Part shown: piece by piece, positions 10,671 to 22,374 of the stretch
How the letters are laid out: each line of letters opens with the position of its first letter
Numbering within the stretch: position 1 is the stretch's first letter
Assembly (NCBI GenBank): GCA_032433595.1
Contig: JASWJB010000157.1
Span: 1 to 64,000, forward strand
Direction: 5' to 3'
DNA: 64,000 bases
DNA from: Conoideocrella luteorostrata
Taxonomy: Eukaryota; Ascomycota; Sordariomycetes; Hypocreales; Clavicipitaceae
Made by a program: the position numbers and the translations under genes
Notes under the pieces: model-generated
Seen by the model: only the letters and a program-made list of their open reading frames with translations
What the model was told of the DNA's origin: nothing
The model's database searches: none

Positions 10671-13600
10671 GGTTATTTTTGGCGGCACATCCATGGTGCG
10701 GTAGGGGAATGGAGCAAATGCGCCCAACACAGGACGTCGTTTTGGAATCGAGTGTGACAGTGTTTCAGGGCGGGAAGTGATATCTGGGGAATGGAGTGAA
10801 TAGGATTGATGGAAGAATAAATCGAGAGTACCAAGACATTGCGCCTTTCATAAATACTCTGCGTGTAATCCGTACTCCGCAAAGAAGTACCGCGGGATGG
10901 GTGCTTGCTTTTTGCTGTCGCTGTTAAGGCATGAAGATGGCGAGGAGCCCAAAAATGGTATCATGCAGATAACACCTTAGCTTAGTGCCTCTCCGTAGCC
11001 GGATGGCGTCCATAATGTGGCGGTCAATGTGCCAAGACAATATCTTCGACAGAGCTGCAGGTTGTAGCAAACAACTAAAGACGACCAGTCGGGTGAGCTT
11101 CCTAGGTAAAACAAGGCGTCCGCAGGTCGCTCGCGCCGCATACAACCTGTCCGGCCAAACGGACTTTCGCCCATGCAGTCCAAGAGAGGAATGAGAGAAC
11201 GGGCGTCGATCATGTCGAGTGCATGACGGCCGCCATTTTCAGCGCAATGTGAGGTGGACAGCCTGACAGGTCTTCCCAGCCCCCGGCCCCCCTTTTGAGA
11301 ATGCTTCGAGTTGCGAACGAGACAATGGCTCCGTGACGGATTGTCTGATGTCGTCCATCAATTAATTTTAGATGATTTACTCCGTACTCCGTACGAGGCC
11401 CTCTGATAGCCACTTCGACCGGTGAACAATGGCTGACGCGGTCATCCTACCCCATGGTTACACAGCAGCCGGTAAGCTGTGACGGCTTGTGCATCCAGAC
11501 GGTAGTTGCAGTCATTGGGGGAGCCGAATTCCCGCCCGTGACCTGTCATAATTTTTACAGTTCCCAAGCTTGCGGAAATCCCAGGCCCATTGATGTTTCA
11601 TGGGCGTCGTCAAATATTGTGTTTGTGGCATGGCATCAGGCTGTCTCGGGGGCTGGTTGAAGCTGCATTAGCACTAGCCACGATCTGCGTCCGTCATGTC
11701 GGCTTGTGTGAGCAGATGGAAGCAGATAGAAGAGAATAGAGCCAGGGGCAGGCGAGATGGCTGCGTCGAACCAGTAGAATTTGAACATTGTGGCCCTTTA
11801 TGGGGGGAGGGAAATGGCATTCTGGTCCGAGCCCGGTTCTGCTGGGCAGGACCTCGGATTGACCACTCCGCATGACTGCAGCTATTGAAATTATTGCCTA
11901 CCAACAGCCTGCAGGTGCTGTACGAGTCTTTGCTCCCTCGCCGGAATAAATAACGAACTGTATGTACGGAGGGAGGGTTGGCCGCACGAGGCTGCGTCCT
12001 AGGCTCCACACCAACAATGTACACGCCATGAGGTGTGCAGGTGGGATTAACAAGGCTCGCCCTGTTTTGTTATACGGAGAACGGTCAGCCATTATTGCTT
12101 TTGTTTACGCAGCGGAAGGAAGGGTGTTGCAAGATGAGGCGGAAATGACTGCGAACCTAGAGATCGAGGTATCCCCGGCGGCTTTGACACCCACCAAGTT
12201 TCTCAGTACATCCATGGCTGGTAGGCCGACCAAGGAAATGCAGCGTAAGAAATATGGAATTTCCTATCAAATCATATCGAGGGACTGTGACTGGCGATTC
12301 TGTTGTTAGGAGCCAATAGCCAAGCAGGTGAGTAGCTGCGGTAGACGATGAATACTTCGAAGTGAAAACACTATGGTAGCCCACCGCCAGTGTCATTTGA
12401 TGTATTGAAGCACACGTAAATAAAAATATGCAAACCGCTCTCGGTATTGTATTGTACACTCTAGAAGCACTAATGAAAGGACGTTGAGGACGGCTCGGGT
12501 ATTCGGGTGCTTGAGCCCCCTGTAGCGCGTCTCGGGTCGTACATAGAGTCGCATTTTTAGGGCTGTCTGAGAAGACTCAAGGCTAAAATCATCCCGTGAG
12601 ACCTTGCAAGTGCGGTTTTGTACACTGCTCTTTATTCATGGCAAGGCAACGTTGTTAACTGTAGTTATGCAATACGCAGATGGGAGGGTAAGAGCTAGAC
12701 GATTGTTTTGAATGTCAGATATCTTGACGTTCGACACATCTGAATTGATTTGAAGGAATATATTCTGCTAAAAGCGGTCTTCAGTCCGTTTGGATCTGTG
12801 TCTGTGTACACACGAAGGCGAAGTCACCAAATCATTGCCTTTTGTCCTCGAAGACCGCGGCTTTCGGCCCCGGCGTCCTCGTCGACAGCTTGAATGAAAG
12901 TCATAGCCACTGTGCATATTTTTATGAAAAGCCCCAAGAGATGTATTATGTACGGAGTACTGATATGATAATCACAACCACCGCTGTTGGTCTAGATTCC
13001 GCTCAGGCCGGACTGGCACAGGGAGAAGGTAGCACAAACGACTGTTTAGCTGGACTAAGGCTCTGGGACAATGTGCGAAGGCTCAACATTAATTTGTCGG
13101 CTCTAGCACGATAAAAGACGACTAATAAGTTAACGTGCTAGTTCAAGATATTGTGGGAGTTTAACCAGGCACTGGAGTTGAGTGCAGCCGCGATGTTCTC
13201 ACGCGCGTTATGTTGTGAAGCAATCACCGCATCGTGGCAACAAAGATTGCACCAGACACGCTGAAGCCCTAGATGATTATCGACTCGTGCTGACTAGGAA
13301 GTATGGTTGCAACGATCCTAGAAATAGGTTTCATGTTCTGCCCAATTTCTACAAATTCAGCTTTTATTTATAGTGTATTCTGGTTCTATCTGAGAGCGGA
13401 GATCTGCACGGTCGTCAACTCTACTCCAGCTTAAATGTCCGAATTAAAATACAAAATGACACCTGTTGCGCTGTGAGAACCGAACAGAATGCTTACCTTC
13501 AACTGTAACAAAAAACACGTTCCTGTTTTTTTTCCATAGCCGCTGTGTTGTTTCTGACTAGCATGAGATTGTTGTGTTGACATGATCGACGTGTTCGCGT

Positions 13601-13828
13601 AAGCATGAGTGCCTGCCTGTGACGGACCCCTGCACGCAAAGCCTCGACTTCGCCCGCCTGCTGGCATCTTCACCCTGCCGAGTGAGTTGAGAGCAAATCA
13701 ATTTGACTTTCAAGCTTGCGAGATCGCAAAGACTCTCATGACTATCAGCAAAACTCTGCAGAGCTCGATAAGACGTCCGGGTTGGCCTCTTCGAATGTGC
13801 AACATTGGCAGCGCCGCCCGCAACAGCA
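10671..13828. other. Intergenic region between paralogue A and the DUF3632 gene
   Basis: 3.1 kb with no supported gene; open frames are short and overlap on both strands. It carries several TACTCCGTAC-type palindromes (11378-11394, 12951-12960 and a partial one near 10870). The promoters of A and of the DUF3632 gene should lie at its two ends. Confidence 0.5.
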
Positions 13829-14616
13829 ATGGCTGAAAGCACCTCATCAGCCTTCACCCTCCCTAGATACATCCTCCTCCTGGAAGAGTACCCCGAGTTC
13901 AAAATCATCAATGGACTCGTGCAAGAAGGGTCTGGCGCGACCGTCGAAGATGCGTTAACGCAGCACGCGCAACTCACCGCCGCGGCAATAAATCTCGAAA
14001 ATGCCAATCCTATTGGCCCTCACGCGTGGCATACATTCTGTGCCCTCATCGAGGTTGCCAAGCGAACCGATCCTGAGCGTCAAACAAAACTCATCGACTT
14101 CGCAATCAACCTCCAAAAGATCAAGGTCTTCAACCCTGCCACGGGCGAGCAGCTGACCAGCGACGGACAGCTTCTGTGGACTGAGATGCCTGCCCTGGGA
14201 TACACTGCCGCTGATGACTGGAATGAAGTCGGTAGGTAAGGCGCTTTGTCACCTGCGTATTGCTTTCTGACGACAAGTGGCCACGGCAAACAGATGTCAC
14301 CGCGACGAACACACCACCAGAGGTGTGCCGCCGATACGAAAACTTTATAGCACTGCTGGCCCAAATCAGTTCGGCTTATGCAGCCAACTATACTGAATCG
14401 ACGATCGATGAGATGGAGTTCTCGTTTTGGTCTTTGAGGGCCTTCAAAGAGGCTTTTGAATGCACCGATAATAAGCCAGTTACAGATTCCGCGGTCCGCG
14501 TGGCCTGTTCGTGGCTGATATATGCATCGGATAGACTTTGGGCGAATATCGGCCATGGCAGGGTTTTTGATCAAAGGGGTGATGATCCTGGTGTAAGTAT
14601 GACACACAGCATGTAG
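13829..14616 (+). CDS. DUF3632 family protein, possibly truncated
   Basis: Two exons, 13829-14231 and 14294-14616, give 241 residues. The intron has a GTAGGT donor and CAG acceptor; splicing gives NEVDVTATNTPPE. I chose the ATG at 13829; a longer frame begins only at a TTG. Sequence such as LPRYILLLEEYPEF, GPHAWHTFCALIEVAK, INLQKIKVF and WSLRAFKEAFE matches the helical fold of DUF3632, a fungus-specific family of unknown function often present as many paralogues. The stop at 14614-14616 comes early. Directly after it the same frame continues with a WEQGLRKAR stretch that resembles the usual C-terminal helix (W...LRxA), so the gene may be truncated by a point mutation or have a misread 3' end. 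It lies on the opposite strand between paralogues A and B. Confidence 0.65.
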
Positions 14617-14967
14617 GAGTCTTGGGAACAAGGTCTAAGGAAAGCTCGAGACACCTGCTCTAGAGGAACGGTGCATGTGGTACATCAGGCACAATTGAGC
14701 ATGGAGAAAGCGCAGAAGCAGTCATTTCGCAATGGTCAGCCATAGCTACACTACCAATATAAATACAGTCCCAATTTTCCCCATATCTGAATCATCTGAA
14801 AAGGTTATTAAAGCTGTCTAGCGGACAAATTCTGACAGCGTGCTGCGAAGCACACACATATGCGACAAAAAGGTCAATAATGATTGACATGTAGACCGGT
14901 TCCATAGTAACTTTAAAATGGGTCGAAATGTAATCCATACTTTGGGCCGGTGTGCTGGCCCTCACGA

Positions 14968-16211
14968 TCAAAACAACTCCCGACCCTTCCCAAGTCGCCT
15001 CGAGCCCTCGTGCTTTATCATCCCCCGTTGTTGGAAGTATGCATCAACCTCGTCATATATGCCTGTGGGCTGCCCCCGCAAGGCCGGTGCGTTGTGGATT
15101 GTGCCTGACCGCGGTACGTTAATATTTCACAAAATACGAAAGCGAAAAACTTGCCATGGTTATTCACGTAGCCACTCTCTTGTCTGTCCCGAATGTATTT
15201 TCTCACTGTCTTATGGTAAGGTAATGACATGTCCGTGACGTCAAGATCACTCAAATGGTTTACCGGCACCCATGAATACCCAGCACCTCTGGGAAATGTC
15301 CCACTATCGATAAACAGGACTGGCACCTCGCGATATGCCTCGAGGGATCCACCATCCTCATATCCTCTAGCCCACATATAGGCACCGGTACCAGGATCAC
15401 AGTCGTGCGATTTGCGTCTGTCATCGTGTATTAAACCAGACCCCACAATCGAGCCTGGTAGCTTAATAGACTCAAAGTCTCCATAGGGCAGCACGACCGC
15501 CGCATAGTGTCTATCCTCATTAGGCCAATAGGCACAGTAGACCTCGCCGGCCGTAGGGTTCGTAATCGACGCCCGGAGAAACGGGCGCCTGAGAGTAAGT
15601 ATACAACTCTGTGGCGTTGCAGAGCTTTCAACATCGTCAGGTGAGCGAGCTTGTTGAGTGTTGGTGCTGGGTGTGGAAAACGGCGCAGCGACTGCCGCGA
15701 GATCCGCGAGATTCCTCGATCGGAGTTGCACGTTCTCCTTCATTTTTATTAGAAAACTGCGATAGAACTGTTCTCTTTGATTGTAAAACTGGTCATCCAA
15801 CTGTCTCAGGTCGCCAATAATTTGTTGCAGCTGGCTATAACGCTGATCCCGTATAACGTGGGTTTCTCTCCCGAGCTTTCCTTGAAGCATGCTGATTTGA
15901 ATTACTAAATCCTTTATTTTACCAGAACTTTCGGTTCTTTCCCCCATGTAAAACTCTTTAGGTGACTTGAATACATTATGAATTTCTGACTGTTCACGGG
16001 GAGGCGATGACAGCAGCGTCGAAATTCTCCGCTCGGCTTGTAACAATCTCTCATTTTCTGATTGTAGTTCTTGCACCTGTCTATCCAGGTCGTCGTCTTC
16101 GAATACAGGCAAAGAAGAATGCCTAAAGAAAGAATAAAATAAATAAATAAATTAGTAAGATAATATCCTGGGGAGACGTGCCTTATTTACTTACCTATTT
16201 GCGAAGTCCAT
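14968..16211 (-). CDS. YEDGG-domain family paralogue B (coiled coil plus YEDGG domain)
   Basis: Model in transcription order: 16195-16211 (17-nt exon, MDFAN), 15155-16122, 14968-15062, giving 359 residues. Residues 12-150 form a heptad-rich coiled coil (RQVQELQSENERLLQAE and following). Residues about 198-325 carry the shared domain: GEVYCAYW, DRHYAAVVLPYGDFESI, LPGSI, MWARGYEDGG, REVPVLFID, SWVPVNHLSDLD, and a helix ending VRKYIRDR. The last junction needs a GC donor (GCAAGT at 15154) with a CAG acceptor; this opens 31 more codons before TGA. If unspliced, the frame ends at 15018 with an unrelated tail. Relative to C it lacks the zinc-finger segment and acidic tail. Function is unknown; a homodimerising nuclear protein is my inference. 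It is transcribed in the same direction as A and C. Confidence 0.7.
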
Positions 16212-17445
16212 TTCTGCCACGTGCGGCAATGCTTATAATTAGGAAGTATTTCTCAAAATTTCGGTGTACACAAGAACCTTTGGCCCGTTTTACCTAAAAG
16301 AAAACAGGCTGATAGCTGCTTCGTGCAAAGTGCGACTGTTTGGACGCCAAAGGAAGGAGCGGAAGTGGTGTGAGTGTGCTAGGAGGAGGAAAAAATCAAC
16401 AACGAGAGTGTACTTCGAGACACAAGTAGAGTGTTGTGCTCTAACGGTAAAAAAAAAAAAAAGGAGAAGAAAAGGAATGATTTCGTGATTTGCTTGTGCT
16501 TGCAGACAGGATTTGTGCATAGTGTGCGAACGTTCATCTTCAATTCACGTTTCCTCACTTTTCGTTCACCTGTGCTGTTGGCGAATGCAGGGCCACTCTC
16601 TCATACCCAGACACATAAGCACGCATGCCAAGATCTGCGTTGAAACGGTGCATGAAAGCGTTTAATATCAGAGTCCATAGTGCATTAGAGTAAGGTATCG
16701 GAAGGCAAAGCACACTGAACAACGATGGCACTAACTAGTGCTATCCAAATCGTAATAGCAGTTAAGGTTTTGAGACAGGTAAAAAGCTAAGAACTAGCTG
16801 GGACTTCTCTTCAGGTGTAAATTAGTTGGTCTCTGAGTACTGTTTTTGATTGGCTACAGCCCCGTGTTGTTGTGTGTGACCGAGATGTAGCCTCACGCGG
16901 TCGCCAGAGAAATGGAAAAGGCCCCCTGACTTCGCCACGCTTCTCTTCTCCACGCGCCGTGGCTGGCAAACATCCGTAAGGAACTTTAAGGAACTTGTGA
17001 GCATGGCTTGTCTAGCAGTGCTAATAGAGACCACAGCATTCTACATCTCCTTTCAATACCAATTATAGCTTATATTTCTGAGTTCTACAGCCTTGCTTCA
17101 TTTTCTTCTACAGTCACAAACCCCGTCCCTCCCCACAAAAACAGATACATTTGAGATAAGAAACCAGATAACTTCCCACACCTTTCAATTTAAATGCATG
17201 CTAACGTCACAATTGTTTCCTCAGCAGAAATTGCTGATGACTGGGCCACAACCTCTAGGTTTCGATAGCGACCAGCACCCAGATACGTTCGATCCCACCG
17301 TCGTCCAACACCATTCACGCGATGTCTACATTATTCAGCTACGATGTGAAGAAATGAAGGCGTTTGTAATAGCCTCCAAGTCAGGAATGTTAGGAACATT
17401 GAAGCGAGGCTAGTCCATGGTGTTTGCACGCGCTGGAGGGCCTTG
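16212..17445. other. Intergenic region between paralogues B and C
   Basis: No gene supported. It holds an A-tract near 16449-16461 and T/A-rich sequence, and should contain the promoter of B and the 3' UTR of C. Confidence 0.5.
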
Positions 17446-19921
17446 CTAATCCTCGGGAGAACGAGACAAAGAATGGTCATGGGCATAGGAATGAGCAGGA
17501 AGTGATACATCGTGCGGTAGTGTATCTCGAAGTTCCAGAGATGCTGCAGCAGATGAAAAGATATGTGCCGATGTCGAAGCAGAACGAGCGTGTGTGAAAG
17601 ATCCGCCACCCGCTTTAGCTTGCGTATTGATAGGGGCTGGAGTTTGTGTAGTACTGTCCGTCGGAGTGGCCACTACATAAGACTCCTTTTTGACCGGCCT
17701 TGAGAAGTTCGTGGCAGTCTGCATCGGACGTCTAACTTGGTTGCGGCCCTCTTCGTCGCTGCTGTCGCATTCAATCGGGTCATCTTTTGTGCCAAGGAAG
17801 ACGCGAGGTGGTGTTAGATGAGGGAGAATGGGATATGGAGGAATAGGTGGGCTAGAGGTTTGCCGGCCTGCCCTCTCAGTCGACCGAATAGGTTGCGCGA
17901 AAACCCTGCGGCCACGATTCTCACCGTTACTGGTCTCGCTGGTCTCGCTGGCCTCGCTGTCCTCATCACCCTCATCACAATAGTCCTCGTCCTCATCCTC
18001 CGAGTCGCTGCTCAGCGTATGTTTCATTTCATCATCCGAACTACAGAGCCCATCGAAATAATTGTCAATCTCAGGGGACTGATTGAGAGGATTTCGCATC
18101 GCTGGGACGCTGGGCTCAATGGACCTGGAAACTGCAGTTCCCAGCAATAGAATGTATCGTTAGTCTTGCCCCAAATAGAACGCATCTGACTGTCCAACTC
18201 ACCATTGGCGTCGGTTTCAGTCGCAAAGACCTCGTCTCCTCGTTGATCTATGTACTCCCTTACGGCATCATGATGTGGAATAGAAGAATCATCGGGGTCA
18301 AACTTTGTCAAGTCATGTGCCTTGATCCAACAACAGCTGGCCTTGTCTGGAAACAAGTCATGGTCGAAATAGATGATTGGGAATTCTCGATGTCGTTCCA
18401 GAATTCCCCCGTCTTCATATCCCGGACTCCACATATACTCCCCAGTCGTAGGGTGCCGTGTATGTGAAGAACATCTCCGCTTTCCTAGAAGACCCGTCCT
18501 CATGATACTGCCAGGCAGTCCGATGGATTCGAAAGAGCCAAACGGCAACACGATCGCAGCATAGTCACGATCTTTCCAGCATGCAAAGTACAGCTTTCCA
18601 ACCTGGGGCTTGGTTACTGGTATTATGCCTCGCCTAGTCTTTGGTCTACCCCCAGACGATCGTTTAGCGGGAGGGAATCGAGACTGAGATTGAAATGCCA
18701 TCGTGTCCTTTTTTTCGTCCCTCGCAACCTTTGAGTTCTGCCAGTTCCCTGTCATGAGGTATGGCAAAGCCGCGGCATTGTACTCTTTTACCAATGCCGG
18801 AGTGCAGTTGAGAATTCGAACGCCAAACTCTCTCACTTGCTTCGCGACATCACCCCAAGTGCGTAAGCCATGCTCCTCCTTCGCGTGTGAGTTGATCGAC
18901 GAGGCCGCTCTGGTTCTGAAGAGCAGGTTGTGCCTTTGACAATGCAAGATGTAAAATTCTCCGCTGCATTGGGGATACTGAATAGTCTGGCAGCAGGATT
19001 TGATCACCCCATCACGGTAAAGTTCCGTAAATTCGATCGTGTGATCCTCTTTGATCGAGGGAAACTCTTGGTAGTCATGAGATTTCTTGACAGTGCATAC
19101 ATATTGGCGTTTCTGGGTATTGTTTCTCTTTTTGTTCGGGTATTCCTGGGGCTTCTTCTCGGGCACCTTCAAAGTAACCATCAATTTGCGTTTCCTGGTG
19201 GAAGACTCTGCTGGCGCTCTGTCCGCTGCCCAAGATGATTCTGGCTTGACCACAATGGCAGACTGCGGCCGGATTTGAGTGTCTTGTACAGCATCACCAG
19301 TGTCATCGGTCTGACTGGAAGTCAAGGTCTCCGCAGGCTGACGATCTGCTGGAGAATTCCTGCTGTCGGATTCATCCGGTGTGAGAAATTCTCGCGCAGA
19401 CACCGGCGGACCGGCGATGTGATTGCTTGGCCAAAGACTCTTTACCCGCTCAGAGATCTTCTCCACCTTTTTCTCTCTGGTGGCTAGGAAGTGCTCGTCT
19501 TGCTGACTATGGGTGGCAATGAAGCCCTGCCGCAGGGACATTTCCTGAGAACACAATTCTCCAATACGTTGGACGTAATTTTGCTGTTGTATTCCCGTTC
19601 CTCTCTCATACTGGATTGCCTGGAGCTCGGCCCGCACTGTTTGTGCCTCCGACAGAATCGCCTCCAGCTTGTCTTGGAAAATGTAGTCTGGTGACTTGGG
19701 TGAGAGCCATTGCCTTCTCCAAGATACGAAGAGGGCGCTCATAGCATCAGAGTCATTTTCAAGCTCTCTGCACTTTGACATCAGAAGCTCGGCGCGCTGG
19801 GCTATCCCATTCTGTTCAGGCAGAGGACCGACAGGCCTATACTCACAAAAGCAACTGTTATTCTAGGTAATTTCGTAGCAAAGCCCTTCGTCTGTACTTA
19901 CATGCTTCTCTGTTCACTCAT
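17446..19921 (-). CDS. YEDGG-domain family paralogue C (zinc-finger-like segment plus YEDGG domain and acidic tail)
   Basis: Exons in transcription order: 19902-19921 (20-nt exon, MSEQRS), 18203-19836 and 17446-18131, giving 779 residues; introns have GTAAGT and GTGAGT donors. Residues 26-150 are helical, followed by a Lys/Arg-rich segment with NLS-like clusters (TRKRKL, KKRNNTQKR). Residues about 285-335 carry Cys/His pairs (SCCQTI, YPQC, LHCQRH, SHAKEEHG) and WGDVAKQVREFGV, resembling an atypical zinc finger. Residues about 415-540 are the shared domain: GKLYFACW, DRDYAAIVLPFGSFESIGLP, MWSPGYEDGG, REFPIIYFD, CCWIKAHDLTKFD, SIPHHDAVREYIDQR. The tail is strongly acidic (DSEDEDEDYCDEGDEDSEAS). 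It is the longest and apparently best-preserved member. The architecture suggests a DNA- or chromatin-associated protein; this is inference. Confidence 0.75.
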
Positions 19922-22374
19922 AATAAAAGTTTTTGGAATGTTTTCGACGTCAGCCAGCGCCCAAAATTCAGAGTCCTTTTGCGTTCAAGAAGTTATGGGA
20001 AAGGTAGCCCCAGCCTGGTAGAAGCACCACATGAAAGGGGCAAGAAAGGATTATGCGGAAGAAAAAGGCATTATTATAAGCGAGAGGAGAGTAGGTACTC
20101 TAGCATTGTTGCAATATGCCAGAGGAAACAAGACAAATGCAACTGTCCATGCATGCTGTGCCGTGTCAACGCGGCTAGTTGTGTTTTACTACATACGGAA
20201 AACTGCCTCTCCGACATGCGTTTTGTCATGCGTAGAGACGACGCTGTAAGAACTATAGGTTCACACCCACAGAAGGGCCATAAACAAGGTGTGATAATAC
20301 CCAACATTACGGCTACCTGCTTCCGCCGTGTGGCAGGCAGGGCTTGGAAATGAGGCTTCAAGGTCCTACAGAAGCATGCATTATTTAGTAGCGGAATACA
20401 AGCCCCATGTTATCATTTGTATGCCGGGACACGAAGACCCTGGTTCCGAATACCCTGTCCATGCAGCTGGCTATTGGCTGTCTCGTTCTCTTCACCAAAC
20501 TTGGGTATGAAACGTACAGCGACCAACAAAAGCCAACCACAATTTTTTTCGTCTCTCCGCAGCGCCAGAAACTCAGAGTAAGTATTGGTTGATTGGCCAT
20601 CCTGTCTCGAACGGGCCGCTTCCGCGCGCTGTGGCTAATCTCGTGGCGAGAAAGATATTCATTCCAAGTTCTTCAGCATGGCACAAGATCTGCACCTGCT
20701 CCGTTCTACACCATCACACAAGCGGTCACGTCAACAGGAAGCCTGTTCTAAAACGCTGTGCTCCGTGCAACCCTTCGGGCAAGGCTGCAAACCCCCGCCC
20801 GGTTTTAGCGGTGTCTTGCTCGGAGATGTCTTCGCATAAACAGCTCGATGTCCCACTTCAGAACGCGCTGCCACACTTTTTTTTGTGATATGTGATACCA
20901 CGAGATTTTCACTAGCTGGAAATGGCCCCGAAGTCGTTCCCTCGCTGGCTGAATGTTGGCACCTTGACAGAAACTAGTGGCGGGACGGAACTGCGGCTTG
21001 TAACTCGAATACTGAGGGCTCCGGTGTAACCTCTACTTGCTTAGCTGGGTGCTGTGGAAAATATTTTTCCGTTGGTGAATGACCTTGAGATTTTGTGAGA
21101 TTCGCTTCCCGGGCGCGTTTTCCACCTTGCAACATCAGTTTCGTACGTCACAAGCACGGTGTGTCGGGAAAGGGATGCTCTGCGATGACAGAATGGCTCT
21201 CGCGTGGAGGAGTTTGGACTTGACCGATTTGGTCAGGTCTACCCAGCCCGACCGCCCAAGTAGGACAACAAGTTTCTCCTTCATACTAGAATTGTGTCTT
21301 TGTTCGGAGCCCAGCTCCCGTGCCCTTCATGCTTGTACTGCTTTATTGAAGAGTCTTCGCATCCGATGACTTCAATGGAACTGCTCAACTAGTTGATCCC
21401 ACTACGTACGAAGCCGCTACGAATTGATTTGGGTCCCTAGTTGATCATTTAACCGATTTGAAGTTACGTTGCTGGTTGCGTGTCGGACACCAATATACGT
21501 GTGTGGTGAGTGTGTTTTAGGTTGACAGATGGTTAGAACTAGTTTATCGCTCAGTTAGGATATGCGATGCACGAATCTCAACATAGACACTGCCAGATCA
21601 ACCAGAGGAAGATAGCTTGTCTTCGATTCTTTCTTAAACAGGCCCCTGCGCGGTTGCGCCTCCAACCTGGTTAGTCCGTAAGCCTAAACGAGCGGTCCCT
21701 GCGCAACTCGCAACGTTTAAATTTCGTCCTGGTAAACCGTCTTTTTGCAATTACGGGCTCTTCTACAATGGAGCATAGAAAATAGAGCACAGAATAGTAG
21801 GGAGGGATATTATTCGTAGGCACGTCGGCGCTCGAGTACGTTATTGAATATTTCAGTGGCCAAACAACCAGCTGGTCAATATCGTTGAATAAAATTGAAT
21901 AATAGTGAGCTCACACTTTTGCCCTTATTTTGCCCTGACCGGATAAATCATCGTTCCGACAAATGCAGAGACCTGCGCTGGGGTCTCTCGAATTGTTTTT
22001 TTTTTTGCGCCTGATTGGTTCATAATAGGGGCACGTAATCTAAATGTTTATACACTTGGATCCTCTTGGTATTCCAGAAGGAATAGTATTTTAATATGAT
22101 CTAGCTCTTTCTACAAAGGCGATCGCCCCGAGAGATCCTTGGATGACCGCCTTTGACTTGAACGGCACCACGGCTGTATCCGTGAAACCCGTTTCTGCGA
22201 CCCTTGAAGGGAAGTCTGTGCGCTGGAATCTTTGTCATTCACCATCAAGCCGTCATTGATAAGACTACTTAAAATACTCCCAAATCCAAGAGAAGCGACC
22301 GGGCTAAGACCCGTTACTTAGGTTCGCCGATTGAAATACATACTCCCCGCTGAACTGCCCATGTTGTCCTTGAT
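19922..22374. other. Gene-poor region
   Basis: 2.45 kb without a supported gene. The first few hundred bases should be the promoter of paralogue C. Open frames at 19979-20353 and 20589-20888 have no recognisable domain. A/T content rises after 21.4 kb. Confidence 0.5.

Noticed and set aside
17818..18150. Hydrophobic + strand open frame opposite paralogue C
   Set aside because: Antisense of the acidic Glu/Asp/Ser-rich tail, which always yields hydrophobic shadows.
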